Below the pieces are notes generated by a model. The model worked only from the letters and a program-made list of their open reading frames with translations, was not told where the DNA came from and made no database searches. From assembly GCF_017255185.1 (NCBI RefSeq), contig NZ_JAFKCZ010000019.1, positions 27,664-91,663 of the forward strand: a DNA stretch of 64,000 nt, given 5' to 3'. The translations under genes were made by a program, and so were the position numbers. Shown piece after piece: positions 41,949 to 55,244 of this stretch (position 1 is its first letter; each line of letters opens with the position of its first letter). This DNA is from Parahaliea mediterranea. GTDB lineage: Bacteria; Pseudomonadota; Gammaproteobacteria; Pseudomonadales; Halieaceae.

Positions 41949-42836
41949 TTAGGCGAGACTTGCGCTGTACTCGCGCAATTCCCGCGCGGTCAGGGCAAAA
42001 ACGCCGTGGCCACCGTGCTCGAACTCCAACCAGGTGAAGGGCACGTCCGGGTAGGCGGCTTCCAGCGCCTCCCAGCTGTTGCCCACCTCCACCACCAGCA
42101 AGCCGTGCGGCTCGAGGTGTTCCGCCGCGCCGGCCAGGATGCGGCGGGTGACATCGAGCCCGTCCGCGCCCGAACCGAGGGCGAGCTCCGGTTCGTGGTG
42201 ATACTCGCGGGGCATGGTCGACAAATCCCGCGCGTCCACATAGGGCGGATTGCTCAGGATCAGGTCGTAGCGCCGGCGCCCGAGCGCGCGGTACAGGTCG
42301 GACTGGAAGAATTCCACCCGCTCGCAGACCTCCAGCAATTCGCCGTTTTCCACCGCCAGCTCCAGCGCGGTGCCATCGAGGTCGGCCAGGTCCACGTGGC
42401 AAGCGGGAAAATAGTGGGCGGTGGCCAGGCCGATGGCGCCGCCACCGCAGCACAAGTCCAGTACCCGCGTCGGCCCGGGGCCGGCATACCAGGGCTGGAA
42501 GGCGTTGCGCACCAGCTCGCCGATCGGCGAGCGCGGGATGATGGCGCGCTCGTCGCAGTGAAATTCCAGCCCGGCGAAGAAAGCCCGACCCAGCAGGTAG
42601 GGCAAGGGCGCGCGCTCCTCGGTGCGCCGGGTCAACAACTCGTCCAGGCGCATTTGCTGCTGCCGGTTCACCGGGTGGGACAGCACCCCTTCATCGGCAT
42701 CCAGCGGCAACTCCACCACCGTGAGCACCAGTTGCACCGCCTCGTCCCAGGCGTTGTCGCAACCGTGGCCGAAAAACACGCCCGACTGTTCGAGCTGGTC
42801 CGCGCAATATTGCAGCGCCTCCCCTACCGTTTCCAC
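41949..42836 (-). CDS. prmB: 50S ribosomal protein L3 glutamine methyltransferase (PrmB)
   Basis: A 295-residue glutamine N5-methyltransferase with Rossmann motif [14 protein letters not shown] and the catalytic NPPY ([14 protein letters not shown]). It methylates ribosomal protein L3. The start is uncertain: GTG at 42836 has GGAG six bases upstream, while a TTG at 42848 would add four residues but has a poorly placed site. Heads the prmB-aroC operon and diverges from folE. Confidence 0.93.
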   Translation of the reverse strand: METVGEALQYCADQLEQSGVFFGHGCDNAWDEAVQLVLTVVELPLDADEGVLSHPVNRQQQMRLDELLTRRTEERAPLPYLLGRAFFAGLEFHCDERAIIPRSPIGELVRNAFQPWYAGPGPTRVLDLCCGGGAIGLATAHYFPACHVDLADLDGTALELAVENGELLEVCERVEFFQSDLYRALGRRRYDLILSNPPYVDARDLSTMPREYHHEPELALGSGADGLDVTRRILAGAAEHLEPHGLLVVEVGNSWEALEAAYPDVPFTWLEFEHGGHGVFALTARELREYSASLA

Positions 42837-42958
42837 TTGCCTCTCCAACCTCTTCCCATTTTCGTTCCAGTTTAGCCCATTTGGGCCGTTTGCCTTGCCC
42901 CGGACGGATTGCTACTATCGCCCTCCCCCGATATCCCCCGCACCGAGGAGTCCCGTCA

Positions 42959-43507
42959 GTGGAACAAAACTGGGCACATATTATTGAAGCCATTGGCGAG
43001 GATCTGTCACGCCCGGGACTGGCGGACACGCCGAAACGGGCTGCCAAGGCCTTCGAGTTCCTCACCCGCGGCTACCAGCAATCGGTGGAGGACGTGGTCA
43101 ACGACGCGCTGTTTCCCTCGGACTCCAGCGAGATGGTGCTGGTACAGGATGTCGAACTGTACTCCCTTTGCGAACATCACCTGCTGCCCTTCATCGGCAA
43201 GTGTCACGTGGCCTACATTCCCACCGGACGGGTGCTGGGCCTGTCAAAGGTGGCGCGCATCGTGGACGTGTTTGCCCGTCGACTGCAGATCCAGGAATCC
43301 CTCACCACCCAGATCGCCGAGACCATCATGGATGTCACCGGCGCCGAGGGCGTGGGCGTCATCATCGAGGCGCAGCACATGTGCATGATGATGCGCGGCG
43401 TGGAAAAGCAAAACTCGGTGATGAAAACATCGGCGATGCTCGGCACTTTCCGCAGCTCGCAGAAGACCCGCGAGGAGTTCCTGCAGCTGTTGCAGCTCAG
43501 TCGCTAG
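42959..43507 (+). CDS. folE: GTP cyclohydrolase I (FolE)
   Basis: A 182-residue FolE1, first enzyme of tetrahydrofolate synthesis. Zinc ligands are Cys71 and His74 in CEHHLLPF and Cys142 in [28 protein letters not shown] is a family hallmark. The GTG at 42959 is the start, with GAGGAG upstream; no in-frame ATG gives a normal N-terminus. Its end overlaps the DUF4892 gene on the opposite strand by 11 bases. A truncated second copy is at 19918-20151. Confidence 0.96.
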   Translation: MEQNWAHIIEAIGEDLSRPGLADTPKRAAKAFEFLTRGYQQSVEDVVNDALFPSDSSEMVLVQDVELYSLCEHHLLPFIGKCHVAYIPTGRVLGLSKVARIVDVFARRLQIQESLTTQIAETIMDVTGAEGVGVIIEAQHMCMMMRGVEKQNSVMKTSAMLGTFRSSQKTREEFLQLLQLSR

Positions 43508-44039
43508 CCGCGCCCTCCGCCAGGGTCACCAGCTCCGCGTGCAGGTATTGTCGGTCCGAGGTTCGGGCCGACGCGTAGGCGAGCAGGTAATGCTCGCCGC
43601 CCACCCGGTAAATCCGGTAGCGCTGCTCGTCGGCGCGGCCGTAGAGCACGCGCTGGCCGAACACGCGATTCGCCCACTGGGCGCCGTTGCCACAGGCGCG
43701 GCCCTCGCAGGCAAACAGCAACTCGCTGCCGGGCAATTGCCCCACCTCGCCAACCAGCCCTTCAAAGATTTCCCGCGAGCTGAAACCGTCGACAATCTGC
43801 CAGCTGTAACGCAGGCGCTCGCCATCCAGCCGCCGGCTGTTCTTGAACTGCCAGTCGCCCAAGTGCTTTTGCATGGCGCCCAGCCCCACTTCGTAATCGA
43901 CCACCGACTCCCGGGACATATCCACCCGGCGGGCATGGGGAAAAGCATCCAGCTCCAACAACAGCCGCTCGGGCGCGGGCGGTGTTTCCGCCACCACTCC
44001 GGCAATCGCCAACAGCGGCCACAGCAGGATGAGACGCAT
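43497..44039 (-). CDS. DUF4892 family exported protein
   Basis: A 180-residue secreted protein with a signal peptide ([20 protein letters not shown]). The conserved segments are [34 protein letters not shown] and [16 protein letters not shown], as in DUF4892. Relatives are periplasmic or outer-membrane-associated, with no known role. ATG at 44039. It follows the hydrolase gene by 36 bp. Confidence 0.85.
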   Translation of the reverse strand: MRLILLWPLLAIAGVVAETPPAPERLLLELDAFPHARRVDMSRESVVDYEVGLGAMQKHLGDWQFKNSRRLDGERLRYSWQIVDGFSSREIFEGLVGEVGQLPGSELLFACEGRACGNGAQWANRVFGQRVLYGRADEQRYRIYRVGGEHYLLAYASARTSDRQYLHAELVTLAEGAASD

Positions 44040-44075
44040 GCACTGCAAGTTTATCCTCCGCAAATCCAACTCCAC

Positions 44076-44936
44076 TCAAGACTGCTCCATAAAGGACAGG
44101 ATGGTCGGCACCCACTCATCGATAACCGCTTCCATGTGGAAGTGGTGGTCGCCCGGCACGGCCTCAACCCGTAAATCGCGCACATGGCTGCGAACCATGT
44201 CATCAAGGGGATGACTTTGCATCATTCCCCGCACCGCCTGCAACAGCAACACCGGCGCGCTGATCGCGCCCAGCAGCGCGCGTATCTGGCCATCGCTCAT
44301 TTTCACTGCGGAGGCGCCGCGCAGCCGGGGGTCGATCCGCCACTCCCAGCCCCGCTCGTCGTCACCGGCCAATCCGCGGCCGGCGAGCGCCTTCGCCGCC
44401 GCCTCGGGGAGCCCGCGCCGGGCCCGGGCAGCCACGGCCTCGGCCCGGCTGGCATAACGTCGCGGACTCGCGGCGCCAGCGGTATTGCGATCCCTGAGAA
44501 AGGCGCCCAACTGTACCGGGAATGCGCTGTCGGCAACGGCCGGGGGCACTATCGCATCAAGCAATACCACGCTGTCCACGCGCTCCGGCTGCGCCGCGGA
44601 CATCAGTGTGGACATGATCGCGCCGCGGGAATGCCCCAGCAACGCGCAGCGGTCCCAGCCCAGCGCATCGCGCAGGCCGGCCAGCTGCGGCAGGTCATCC
44701 CAGATCTGGTAGGTGGCGTCCAGCGAGCGGAAATCACTGCGCCCCTGGCCGCTGAGGTCCGGGGCCACCACATGGTGGCCACTCAGTTGCGGGGCCAGGC
44801 GCAGAAAACTGGCGGCGTTGTCCTGCCAGCCGTGCAGGGCCAGGACCGGGCGCTCCCCCGGGCTGCCCCACTCCAGACCGCGCAGCGTGAGGCCGTCGAT
44901 GTTCCAGCTGCACTCCCTGGGCTCGCGCGACCTCAC
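44076..44936 (-). CDS. Alpha/beta hydrolase
   Basis: A 286-residue alpha/beta-hydrolase. The nucleophile elbow is LLGHSRGAIMS, the oxyanion turn HGWQDNAASF, and the late GDHHFHMEAVIDEW contains the catalytic His. Resembles small serine esterases of the 2-hydroxymuconate-semialdehyde hydrolase or epoxide-hydrolase type. It starts with GTG at 44936, overlapping the sixA TGA by two bases. It belongs to a gpsA-sixA-hydrolase-DUF4892 gene run. Confidence 0.9.
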   Translation of the reverse strand: MRSREPRECSWNIDGLTLRGLEWGSPGERPVLALHGWQDNAASFLRLAPQLSGHHVVAPDLSGQGRSDFRSLDATYQIWDDLPQLAGLRDALGWDRCALLGHSRGAIMSTLMSAAQPERVDSVVLLDAIVPPAVADSAFPVQLGAFLRDRNTAGAASPRRYASRAEAVAARARRGLPEAAAKALAGRGLAGDDERGWEWRIDPRLRGASAVKMSDGQIRALLGAISAPVLLLQAVRGMMQSHPLDDMVRSHVRDLRVEAVPGDHHFHMEAVIDEWVPTILSFMEQS

Positions 44937-45436
44937 ACACAGGCCTCGTAGTTCGGCGGAAAAGCCCACCACAGCAAGCCGGCACCGACCGCCGCCGGCA
45001 CTTCCACCGACAGGGTCACCAGGCCACCCGGTGGATGGGGGGGAACGGCGCCGCGCTGCCCGGTGAGATGGTCCACCAGGCGCGTTACCAGGGGCTGGTG
45101 TGATACCAGCACCAGGTGCTCCGGCGGCCGCTGCTCGCACCACAGGCGGTCAAGCGTGCTCTCCACATGGGCCGGGGAACAACCCGGGATCAGGCTGTCC
45201 TCGGCGACCGGAGACAGCGACGCGAACTCGGCGGCAATCAGCCGCGCGGTGCGGGTGGTGCGCTGCCAGCGACTGTAAAGCAGCGCGTCGGGCAGCGGCT
45301 GTTCCCGTTTCCGGCAGATTTCCCGCAACCGCCGGGCGCCGAGGGCGACGTCCCGCTCCCCGGCCGGGGTCAATTCCCGCAACCGGTCCTCGGCCGCCTG
45401 GCCGGCTTCCCCGTGGCGCCATACCGTAACGATCAT
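44933..45436 (-). CDS. sixA: Phosphohistidine phosphatase SixA
   Basis: A 167-residue histidine phosphatase with the RHG triad (Arg7-His8-Gly9) and a second active histidine in LVLVSHQPLVTRLV. SixA dephosphorylates phosphohistidine on PTS/HPt proteins. It lies 6 bp downstream of gpsA and overlaps the hydrolase gene. The gpsA-sixA pair is seen in pseudomonads and relatives. Confidence 0.9.
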   Translation of the reverse strand: MIVTVWRHGEAGQAAEDRLRELTPAGERDVALGARRLREICRKREQPLPDALLYSRWQRTTRTARLIAAEFASLSPVAEDSLIPGCSPAHVESTLDRLWCEQRPPEHLVLVSHQPLVTRLVDHLTGQRGAVPPHPPGGLVTLSVEVPAAVGAGLLWWAFPPNYEACV

Positions 45437-45442
45437 AATCGA

Positions 45443-46459
45443 CTACCCCGCAACAAACTCCACATCCTGTGCCTGTTCGCGCGTCATCATATCATTGAAC
45501 ACATCCGAAACCGGACGGCTGTGGTGCAGGATGCCGTAAAGGCCGTTGACCAGGGGCATGTGAACCCCGCGCCGGTCCGCCTCGGTCTTGAGCAGCTCCA
45601 GGGTATTGATGCCCTCGGCCACCTGGTCCATCCCGGCGAGTATCTCCGCCAGCGGCTGCCCGCGCCCGATCGCCTGGCCGATCCGGTAGTTGCGCGACAA
45701 CGGCGACGAGCAGGTCACAAACAGGTCCCCCACTCCCGCCAGGCCGAGGAAGGTCATGGGGTTGGCGCCCCGCTCCACGGCGAAGCGCGACATCTCGGTC
45801 AGCGAGCGGGTGAGCAACATGCCGATGGTGTTCTCGCCGAACTCCAGCGCCGATCCCAGGCCGGCGAGAATGGCATAGACGTTTTTCAACGCGCCGCCCA
45901 GCTCCACCCCGTACATGTCCAGGGAACTGTAGACCAGGAAGCGCTCGCCGTGCATCAGGTCGTGCAGGGTCCGGTTGATCGCCTCGGAGGGCGAGGCCAC
46001 CACCGATCCGGTGATATGCCCGGCGGCGATCTCCCCCGCCAGGTTGGGCCCGCTCAACACCGCCCGCGGGTTGTCGGGCAGCTCCTGGGCGAGAATCTCG
46101 CTCATCAGGTGAAAACCCGGCGCCTCGATGCCCTTGGTCAGGCTGACCAGCAGGGTCTCAGGCGACAGGCTACCGGTCAGGCTCCGCGCCACCTCGCGAA
46201 AGGACGCGCTGGGCACCGCCAGCAACAGGATATCGATATCGCTGATGGCGTCGTCGAGTGAGGTGGTGGCTCGCAGCTTGTGGTCGAGCCGATAGCCCGG
46301 CAGGTACTCGCTGTTCTCGCGATCGCGCTCGATGGCCTCGACACGCGCCGCGTTGCGCAGCCACAGGCAGACGCGATGCCCGTTGAGTGCGATGAGGTTG
46401 GCGATGACGGTACCGAAACTGCCGCCGCCAAGCACGGCGACGCGGTGTGTGGTGGGCAT
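45443..46459 (-). CDS. gpsA: NAD(P)H-dependent glycerol-3-phosphate dehydrogenase
   Basis: A 338-residue GpsA that reduces dihydroxyacetone phosphate to sn-glycerol-3-phosphate for phospholipids. The NAD(P) motif VAVLGGGSFGT, the LLAVPSASF stretch, SLTKGIE, LSGPNLAGEIAAGHITGSVV and the catalytic KNVYAILAGL are all present. The ATG at 46459 is chosen over a 17-residue upstream extension. A 14-bp perfect stem lies just upstream, between it and htpG. Confidence 0.97.
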   Translation of the reverse strand: MPTTHRVAVLGGGSFGTVIANLIALNGHRVCLWLRNAARVEAIERDRENSEYLPGYRLDHKLRATTSLDDAISDIDILLLAVPSASFREVARSLTGSLSPETLLVSLTKGIEAPGFHLMSEILAQELPDNPRAVLSGPNLAGEIAAGHITGSVVASPSEAINRTLHDLMHGERFLVYSSLDMYGVELGGALKNVYAILAGLGSALEFGENTIGMLLTRSLTEMSRFAVERGANPMTFLGLAGVGDLFVTCSSPLSRNYRIGQAIGRGQPLAEILAGMDQVAEGINTLELLKTEADRRGVHMPLVNGLYGILHHSRPVSDVFNDMMTREQAQDVEFVAG

Positions 46460-46489
46460 TGACGACTCCCGGTCGTTATTATCGTGCCG

Positions 46490-46530
46490 CCGTTGCCGGC
46501 CGCCCCGCACGGCGGAGCGGCCGGCAACGG
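46490..46530. repeat. 14-bp perfect-stem hairpin between htpG and gpsA
   Basis: CCGTTGCCGGCCGC (46490-46503) is exactly complementary to 46517-46530, with a 13-base GC-rich loop. A second hairpin GGCGGGC-CGCAA-GCCCGCC is at 46544-46562. No T run follows, so they may control read-through or RNA stability between the heat-shock gene and gpsA. Confidence 0.6.
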
Positions 46531-46584
46531 CGCTCGGTCAGACGGCGGGCCGCAAGCCCGCCGCCCACAGTGTGCGCGACGTCC

Positions 46585-48501
46585 TCAGGACTTGCTCATC
46601 GCCAGCAACAGCTTGTTCAGACGCGACACATAGCTGGCGGGATCTTCCAGCTGCCCGCCCTCGGCCAGGCAGGCCTGGTCGAACACGATATGGGTCAAAT
46701 CGGCAAAGCGGTCCTCGTCGGACTCGGCGTCGAGCATCTGCAGCAGCGGGTGCCGGGGGTTGACCTCCAGAATCGGCTTGCTGTCGGGCACCGGCTGGCC
46801 GGCGGCCTCGAGGATGCGGCGCATCTGCGCGCCCATGTCGTGGTCACCCACCACCAGGCAGGCGGCGGAATCGGTGAGCCGCGCGGTGGCGCGCACTTCG
46901 GACACCTGCGCTTCCAGCACCTTGGCCAGGCGTTCCACCAGGCCCTCGCTGTCCTTTTGCAGCTGTTCCTGCGCGGCCTTCTCCTCCTCCGACTCGGAGG
47001 CTAGGTCCAGCGCGCCGCGGGCCACGTCCTGCAGGGGCTTGCCGTCGAATTCGCCGAGGTGGTTCATCAGCCAATCGTCCACCCGGTCGGACAGCAACAG
47101 GACTTCAATACCCTTTTTGCGAAACACCTCGAGGTGGGGGCTGTTCTTCGCGGTGTTGAAGTTCTCGGCCACCACGTAGTAAATCTTTTCCTGGCCCTCG
47201 GCCATGCGCGACACGTAGTCCTCCAGGGACTGGTCCTGCTCGGGCTTGTCGGTGTGGGTGCTGGCGAAGCGCAACAGCTTGGCAATCTTCTCCTTGTTGG
47301 CGAAGTCCTCCGCCGGCCCCTCCTTGAGCACCTGGCCGAATTCCTTCCAGAAGGCCGCATAGTCCTCGCCGCCCTTCTTGGCCAGCTTGGCCAGCATGTC
47401 CAGTACCCGTTTGGTCAGGGCACCGCGCATCGACTCGACGCTGCCTTCCTGCTGCAGGATCTCGCGGGACACGTTCAACGGCAGGTCGTTGGAGTCGACC
47501 ACACCCTTGACGAAGCGCAGGTACAACGGCAGGAACTGTTCGGCCTCGTCCATGATGAAGGTGCGCTGCACGTACAACTTGAGGCCGCGAGCCATGTCCC
47601 GGTTCCACATATCGAAGGGCGCGCGCTTGGGCAGGTACAGCAGGCTGGTGTACTCCAGCTTGCCCTCCACCTTGTTGTGACTCCAGGTCAGGGGCTCGTC
47701 GAAGTCGTGGGAAACGTGGCTATAGAACGCCTTGTACTCGTCGTCGCTGACCTCGTTGCGCGGGCGGGTCCACAGGGCGGTGGCCTCGTTGACCGCCTCG
47801 TATTCCGGCGCCGCGGGCTGCTCCTCTTCCTCGCCCTCGGCGGCGGGCGTCGCGGGCTTGAGCATTTCCACCGGCACCGAGATGTGATCGGAGTACTTCT
47901 TGATCACGCTGCGCACGCGAAAGTCGTCGGCATATTCCGTGCAATCCGGCTTCAGGTAGAGCGTGATGCTGGTGCCGCGCTCGGCCCGCGCCCGGGGCTC
48001 GACCGAGAACTCCGACTCGCCGTGGGACTCCCACAATACACCGGCATCGGCCGGCTCGCCGGCCCGGCGGGTGTGCACTTCCACCCGATCGGCGACGATA
48101 AAGGCGGAGTAGAAACCCACCCCGAACTGGCCGATCAGCTGGGAGTCCTTCTGCTGGTCGCCGGTCAGGTTCTCGAGGAAGGCGGCGGTGCCGGATTTGG
48201 CGATGGTGCCCAGGTGCTCCACCGCTTCCTCGCGGCTCATGCCGACGCCGTTGTCGCTGATGGTGAGGGTGCCGGCCTCTTGGTCCACGTCCACGCGAAT
48301 GCGGTAGTCCCCCTGCCCTTCCAGCAGGCTGTCATCCGACAGGGCGGCAAAGCGCAACTTGTCGATGGCGTCGGATGCGTTGGAGATCAGTTCGCGCAGG
48401 AAGATTTCCCGGTTGCTGTACAGGGAGTGAATCATCAGGTGGAGCAGCTGCTTGGCCTCGGTCTGAAAGCCCAGGGTCTCTTTCTTCACGTCAGCGGTCA
48501 T
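46585..48501 (-). CDS. htpG: Molecular chaperone HtpG (Hsp90)
   Basis: A 638-residue Hsp90 with the GHKL ATPase N-terminal domain ([14 protein letters not shown], the [12 protein letters not shown] motif, [13 protein letters not shown]), the middle domain ([13 protein letters not shown]) and the C-terminal dimerisation domain. Start is the ATG at 48501. A sigma-32 promoter at 48553-48578 (CTTGAAA, 13-bp spacer, CCCCAT) lies 52 bp upstream, so it is a heat-shock gene. Confidence 0.98.
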   Translation of the reverse strand: MTADVKKETLGFQTEAKQLLHLMIHSLYSNREIFLRELISNASDAIDKLRFAALSDDSLLEGQGDYRIRVDVDQEAGTLTISDNGVGMSREEAVEHLGTIAKSGTAAFLENLTGDQQKDSQLIGQFGVGFYSAFIVADRVEVHTRRAGEPADAGVLWESHGESEFSVEPRARAERGTSITLYLKPDCTEYADDFRVRSVIKKYSDHISVPVEMLKPATPAAEGEEEEQPAAPEYEAVNEATALWTRPRNEVSDDEYKAFYSHVSHDFDEPLTWSHNKVEGKLEYTSLLYLPKRAPFDMWNRDMARGLKLYVQRTFIMDEAEQFLPLYLRFVKGVVDSNDLPLNVSREILQQEGSVESMRGALTKRVLDMLAKLAKKGGEDYAAFWKEFGQVLKEGPAEDFANKEKIAKLLRFASTHTDKPEQDQSLEDYVSRMAEGQEKIYYVVAENFNTAKNSPHLEVFRKKGIEVLLLSDRVDDWLMNHLGEFDGKPLQDVARGALDLASESEEEKAAQEQLQKDSEGLVERLAKVLEAQVSEVRATARLTDSAACLVVGDHDMGAQMRRILEAAGQPVPDSKPILEVNPRHPLLQMLDAESDEDRFADLTHIVFDQACLAEGGQLEDPASYVSRLNKLLLAMSKS

Positions 48502-48552
48502 GGTCGCCTCTTGTTTTGGGTCTGTGGGATGGAAAAATACTGGCAAACCTAG

Positions 48553-48578
48553 ATGGGGGCGCGGCGCCGGTTTTCAAG
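48553..48578 (-). promoter_or_regulatory. Sigma-32 (RpoH) promoter of htpG
   Basis: Minus strand: -35 CTTGAAA (48572-48578), 13-bp spacer, -10 CCCCAT (48553-48558) followed by CT. It matches the enterobacterial heat-shock consensus exactly. It lies 52 bp upstream of the htpG start. Confidence 0.9.
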
Positions 48579-49043
48579 CCCTCAGTAAAGCTCGCCCCCG
48601 AGACCTGAAGTCACCCGGCGCCCTCGCGGAACCTGCCGCCGGGAATCTCCCACCGAGCAGCCATGTCGGTGGTCGCCCTCCTCCGCCCGACGGCTTGATC
48701 TGTCGTCACCGGGGGCGGAATTGTCTTTCCCGCCAGCGATGAAGACCTCCAAAGATCTGCACTTTACTTTAAAAATATATAGTAACTTATTGTTTTTAAA
48801 GATAATAGTAACGGCCTCATAAAGCAATCACTCAAGCATAGGACTTTCATCCGGCAACTTTTCCCGCGCAGTGACTTACCCGCTGGCACGGTGCGCGGAA
48901 CCTGCCATAGCAGGCGCCGCGAACCGATCCAGCCCCAACAACACGGGGAATGTGTCATGAAGCTGTCAGCCAGAAACACCGCACTGTCATTCGTCCCGGG
49001 CACGGCCCTCGGGCTCGTCGAGCCCGGGGAAAGGGCCGTTAGC
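48579..49043. other. 465-bp gap between htpG and the VPTL-anchored protein gene
   Basis: No gene is well supported. It includes a very AT-rich patch (about 48766-48815) unlike its surroundings. A short plus-strand frame at 48957 preceded by GGGGA begins MKLSARN, the start of molybdate-binding Mop proteins, but diverges at once. A nested hairpin at about 48996-49035 (core GGGCTCGTCGAGCCC) sits where the 49044 gene would terminate on the minus strand. Confidence 0.5.
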
Positions 49044-50093
49044 TCATACCAGCCGGCGCACGGTGACGCTGGCAACGGCGATGATCACAAGGGCCAGGAA
49101 CAGCTGCGCATACTGATTCAGCGTTGGGACGGGCTCGGGGAAGAGCCCGACTCCCTGAAGGGCTAGTGAATCCGGGCTGGAGAGCGCATTGCTGGCAATC
49201 ACCAGGTTTTGGCTGGCCGGGCCAGCGGCGCCGGGATTAAACGTGTAGGTCAGCGTGCAGCTGTCACCGATCGCAATGGTGATGGGCGTGGCGCCACAGG
49301 TACCTCCGGTGGCCGCGAACGGGGCGACGGCCGCATCGATGCTGCTGATCTCCCAGTCGGCGGTACCGGTACTGGAGTTGGACAAGGTAACCGTGTACTC
49401 GTTGCTGGTGCTGCCTATAACATGACTACCGAAATTGGGTGAGCCGGGCGCAATGGAAATCAATGGCGCGGTAACACTCAATAGCGGCGACAGCACATAA
49501 AGCCCGAAATTTGCGCCCGTACAACCCGCGCCACCTGTCGCAATACTGGCAGCCCAACGCTCGTCGGCCTGGCCGGCGTTGCCAACCAGGCAGCCGTCGA
49601 GAACAAAGTCATGACCGCCCAGGGAATCGTCACCGATCCCCACAGCAGCGCCAGTTTCGAGAAAACCCGTCCAAATATTGTTAGCGTTTGCCGCACCGGA
49701 TTCGTCATACCCAATGGCACTGTCCAGGGCGTCGCTAAACAACTCCGCGCGGTTATCGGCCACCTTGTCCCCATTGGTGTTGTAGATGGGTTGCGAGGTA
49801 TTGCCGCCAAATGCCGAGGTGGTCACCAGGGTAGTGTCGTCGTGACCGAACAGCGAAATCCAGCCACTGATGGCGTTGGTATCCGGGTCATTAGCCTTGA
49901 CCGTGGCGGCGTAGGCGGCGTAGGTGGCCGCCGATTGGGCGCCATCCAGGGTATCGCTACCGGCAAAAATAATATAAAACTCGTCGCCCGGATTGAGGCC
50001 CGGCGGTATCAGGCCGGGCGGCGCGTCGAGAGCGGACGACAATTGGCTGAAAAGAAGAAAACCAACAAACGCCAAGAACCTGGCCAAACGCAT
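49044..50093 (-). CDS. Exported protein with choice-of-anchor D domain and VPTL-type CTERM anchor
   Basis: A 349-residue secreted protein: signal peptide (1-21), an N-terminal domain of unknown family rich in Asp/Asn/Gly, a choice-of-anchor D (ASPM/SPD-2/Hydin-like) immunoglobulin domain at about 212-312 (SPNFGSHVIGSTSNEYTVTL), and a C-terminal VPTLNQYAQLFLAL anchor ending in VRRLV, like the IPTL-CTERM sorting signal (322-349). The first Ile of that motif is Val. No exosortase or other sorting enzyme is in the window. It is probably attached to the outer surface or exported to the envelope, of unknown function. Confidence 0.8.
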   Translation of the reverse strand: MRLARFLAFVGFLLFSQLSSALDAPPGLIPPGLNPGDEFYIIFAGSDTLDGAQSAATYAAYAATVKANDPDTNAISGWISLFGHDDTTLVTTSAFGGNTSQPIYNTNGDKVADNRAELFSDALDSAIGYDESGAANANNIWTGFLETGAAVGIGDDSLGGHDFVLDGCLVGNAGQADERWAASIATGGAGCTGANFGLYVLSPLLSVTAPLISIAPGSPNFGSHVIGSTSNEYTVTLSNSSTGTADWEISSIDAAVAPFAATGGTCGATPITIAIGDSCTLTYTFNPGAAGPASQNLVIASNALSSPDSLALQGVGLFPEPVPTLNQYAQLFLALVIIAVASVTVRRLV

Positions 50094-50174
50094 TACATCT
50101 CCCTATGTTTTTTTATGCCAAACGCACTGTCATGCTATCCAAGAAACGTTGTGAATACACGTTTCCAGTACAGC

Positions 50175-50210
50175 AAAAAGGCCCGCCCGGGTTAACCGGA
50201 CGGGCCTTTT
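50175..50210. terminator. Bidirectional terminator after sucD
   Basis: AAAAAGGCCCGCCCGG, loop GTTAA, CCGGACGGGCCTTTT: a 10-bp GC stem with A/T tails on both sides. On the minus strand it ends the sucCD transcript after sucD; on the plus strand no gene reads into it. Confidence 0.9.
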
Positions 50211-50267
50211 CAATTGCCTTGGCTTTGTCTGTCGGGGGCGGGTGTGGCCACCCGCCCCCGGCCGCGC

Positions 50268-51139
<872 letters not shown>

Positions 51140-51140
<1 letters not shown>

Positions 51141-52309
51141 TATGCCGCGCCTCCCGCTGCTTTTACTGCCTGCTGAGCAGCGTCTGTAAGGCTGGTGGCA
51201 GCAATGATGTTCAGTCCACTGTCGGCCAGCACTTTCTGGCCCAGTTCCGCGTTGTTGCCCTCGAGGCGTACCACCACGGGCACTTTCACGCCGATCTCTT
51301 CCACCGCGCCGATCACGCCTTCCGCGATCAGGTCACAGCGCACGATGCCGCCGAAGATGTTGATCAGTACGGCTTTCACGTTGTCGTCGGAGAGGATGAT
51401 CTTGAAGGCCTCGGAGACACGCTCCTTGGTGGCGCCGCCACCCACGTCCAGGAAGTTCGCCGGGGCGCCGCCGTGCAGCTTGACGATATCCATGGTGCCC
51501 ATGGCCAGGCCCGCGCCGTTGACCATGCAGCCGATGTTGCCGTCCAGCGCCACGTAGTTGAGTTCCCAAGCGGCGGCGTGCGCCTCGCGCTCGTCTTCCT
51601 GGGAGGGATCGTGCATCTCGGCCAGCTGCGGCTGGCGGTAGATGGCGTTGCCGTCGACACCGAGCTTGGCGTCCAGGCAGTGCAGGTTGCCTTCCTCGGT
51701 GATCACCAGCGGGTTGATCTCGATCAGCGCCAGGTCCTTGTCCTCGAACAGCTTGGCCAGGCCCAGGAAGATCTTCACGAACTGCTTGATCTGGTCGCCC
51801 TTCAGGCCCAGCTTGAAGGCCAGCTCGCGGCCCTGGTAGGGCTGTGCGCCCACCAGCGGGTCGATGGTGGCGCGCAGGATTTTCTCGGGGGTCTCCTCGG
51901 CGACCTTCTCGATCTCCACGCCGCCCTCGGTGGAGGCCATGAACACGATGCGACGGGTCGAGCGATCCACCACGGCGCCCAGGTAGAGCTCCTCGGCGAT
52001 ATCGGTGCAGGACTCCACCAGGATCTTGCTGACCGGCTGGCCGTTTTCGTCGGTCTGGTAGGTCACCAGGTTCTTGCCCAGCCAGTTGGCCGCGAACTCA
52101 CGGACCTCGTCGGTGGTCTTGACCAGTTTCACGCCACCGGCCTTGCCTCGGCCACCGGCATGCACCTGGGCCTTGACCACCCACATATCGCCGCCGATTT
52201 CCTCGGCGGCCTTGACGGCGGCCTCTGGGGTATCCACCGCGTGTCCCTTGGACACCGGCAGACCGTATTCGGCAAACAGCTGTTTGCCCTGATACTCATG
52301 AAGGTTCAT
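51140..52309 (-). CDS. sucC: Succinyl-CoA synthetase beta subunit
   Basis: A 389-residue ATP-grasp beta subunit: [52 protein letters not shown] and [13 protein letters not shown]. Forms the SucCD complex that makes ATP or GTP from succinyl-CoA. It is 174 bp downstream of lpd; the gap holds a hairpin. Confidence 0.98.
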
Positions 52310-52454
52310 GCTCTATCCCGTTCTCGTCTTGCGTTCACGTTATCCCGGCGCGGGTGCCATGGCGTTCCCGTCACCTGCTCGTTGCCTCCAGCACCTGTGT
52401 TAGGCTGTTATCTCTGCGCGCCGGAGCGGCAACACTAGTCCCTGTGTTGCGCTT

Positions 52455-52483
52455 GTATTCAGGCCCTAACCGAAGCCTGAATA

Positions 52484-52484
<1 letters not shown>
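52455..52484 (-). repeat. Hairpin just after lpd
   Basis: GTATTCAGG (52455-52463) and CCTGAATAC (52476-52484) form a perfect 9-bp stem that starts at the lpd stop codon on the minus strand. No T run follows, so it is more likely an RNA processing or stability element than a terminator. sucC starts 145 bp further on. Confidence 0.5.
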
Positions 52485-55220
<2,736 letters not shown>

Positions 55221-55244
55221 TTCGCTTCCTTGTCAGTGCGATCA

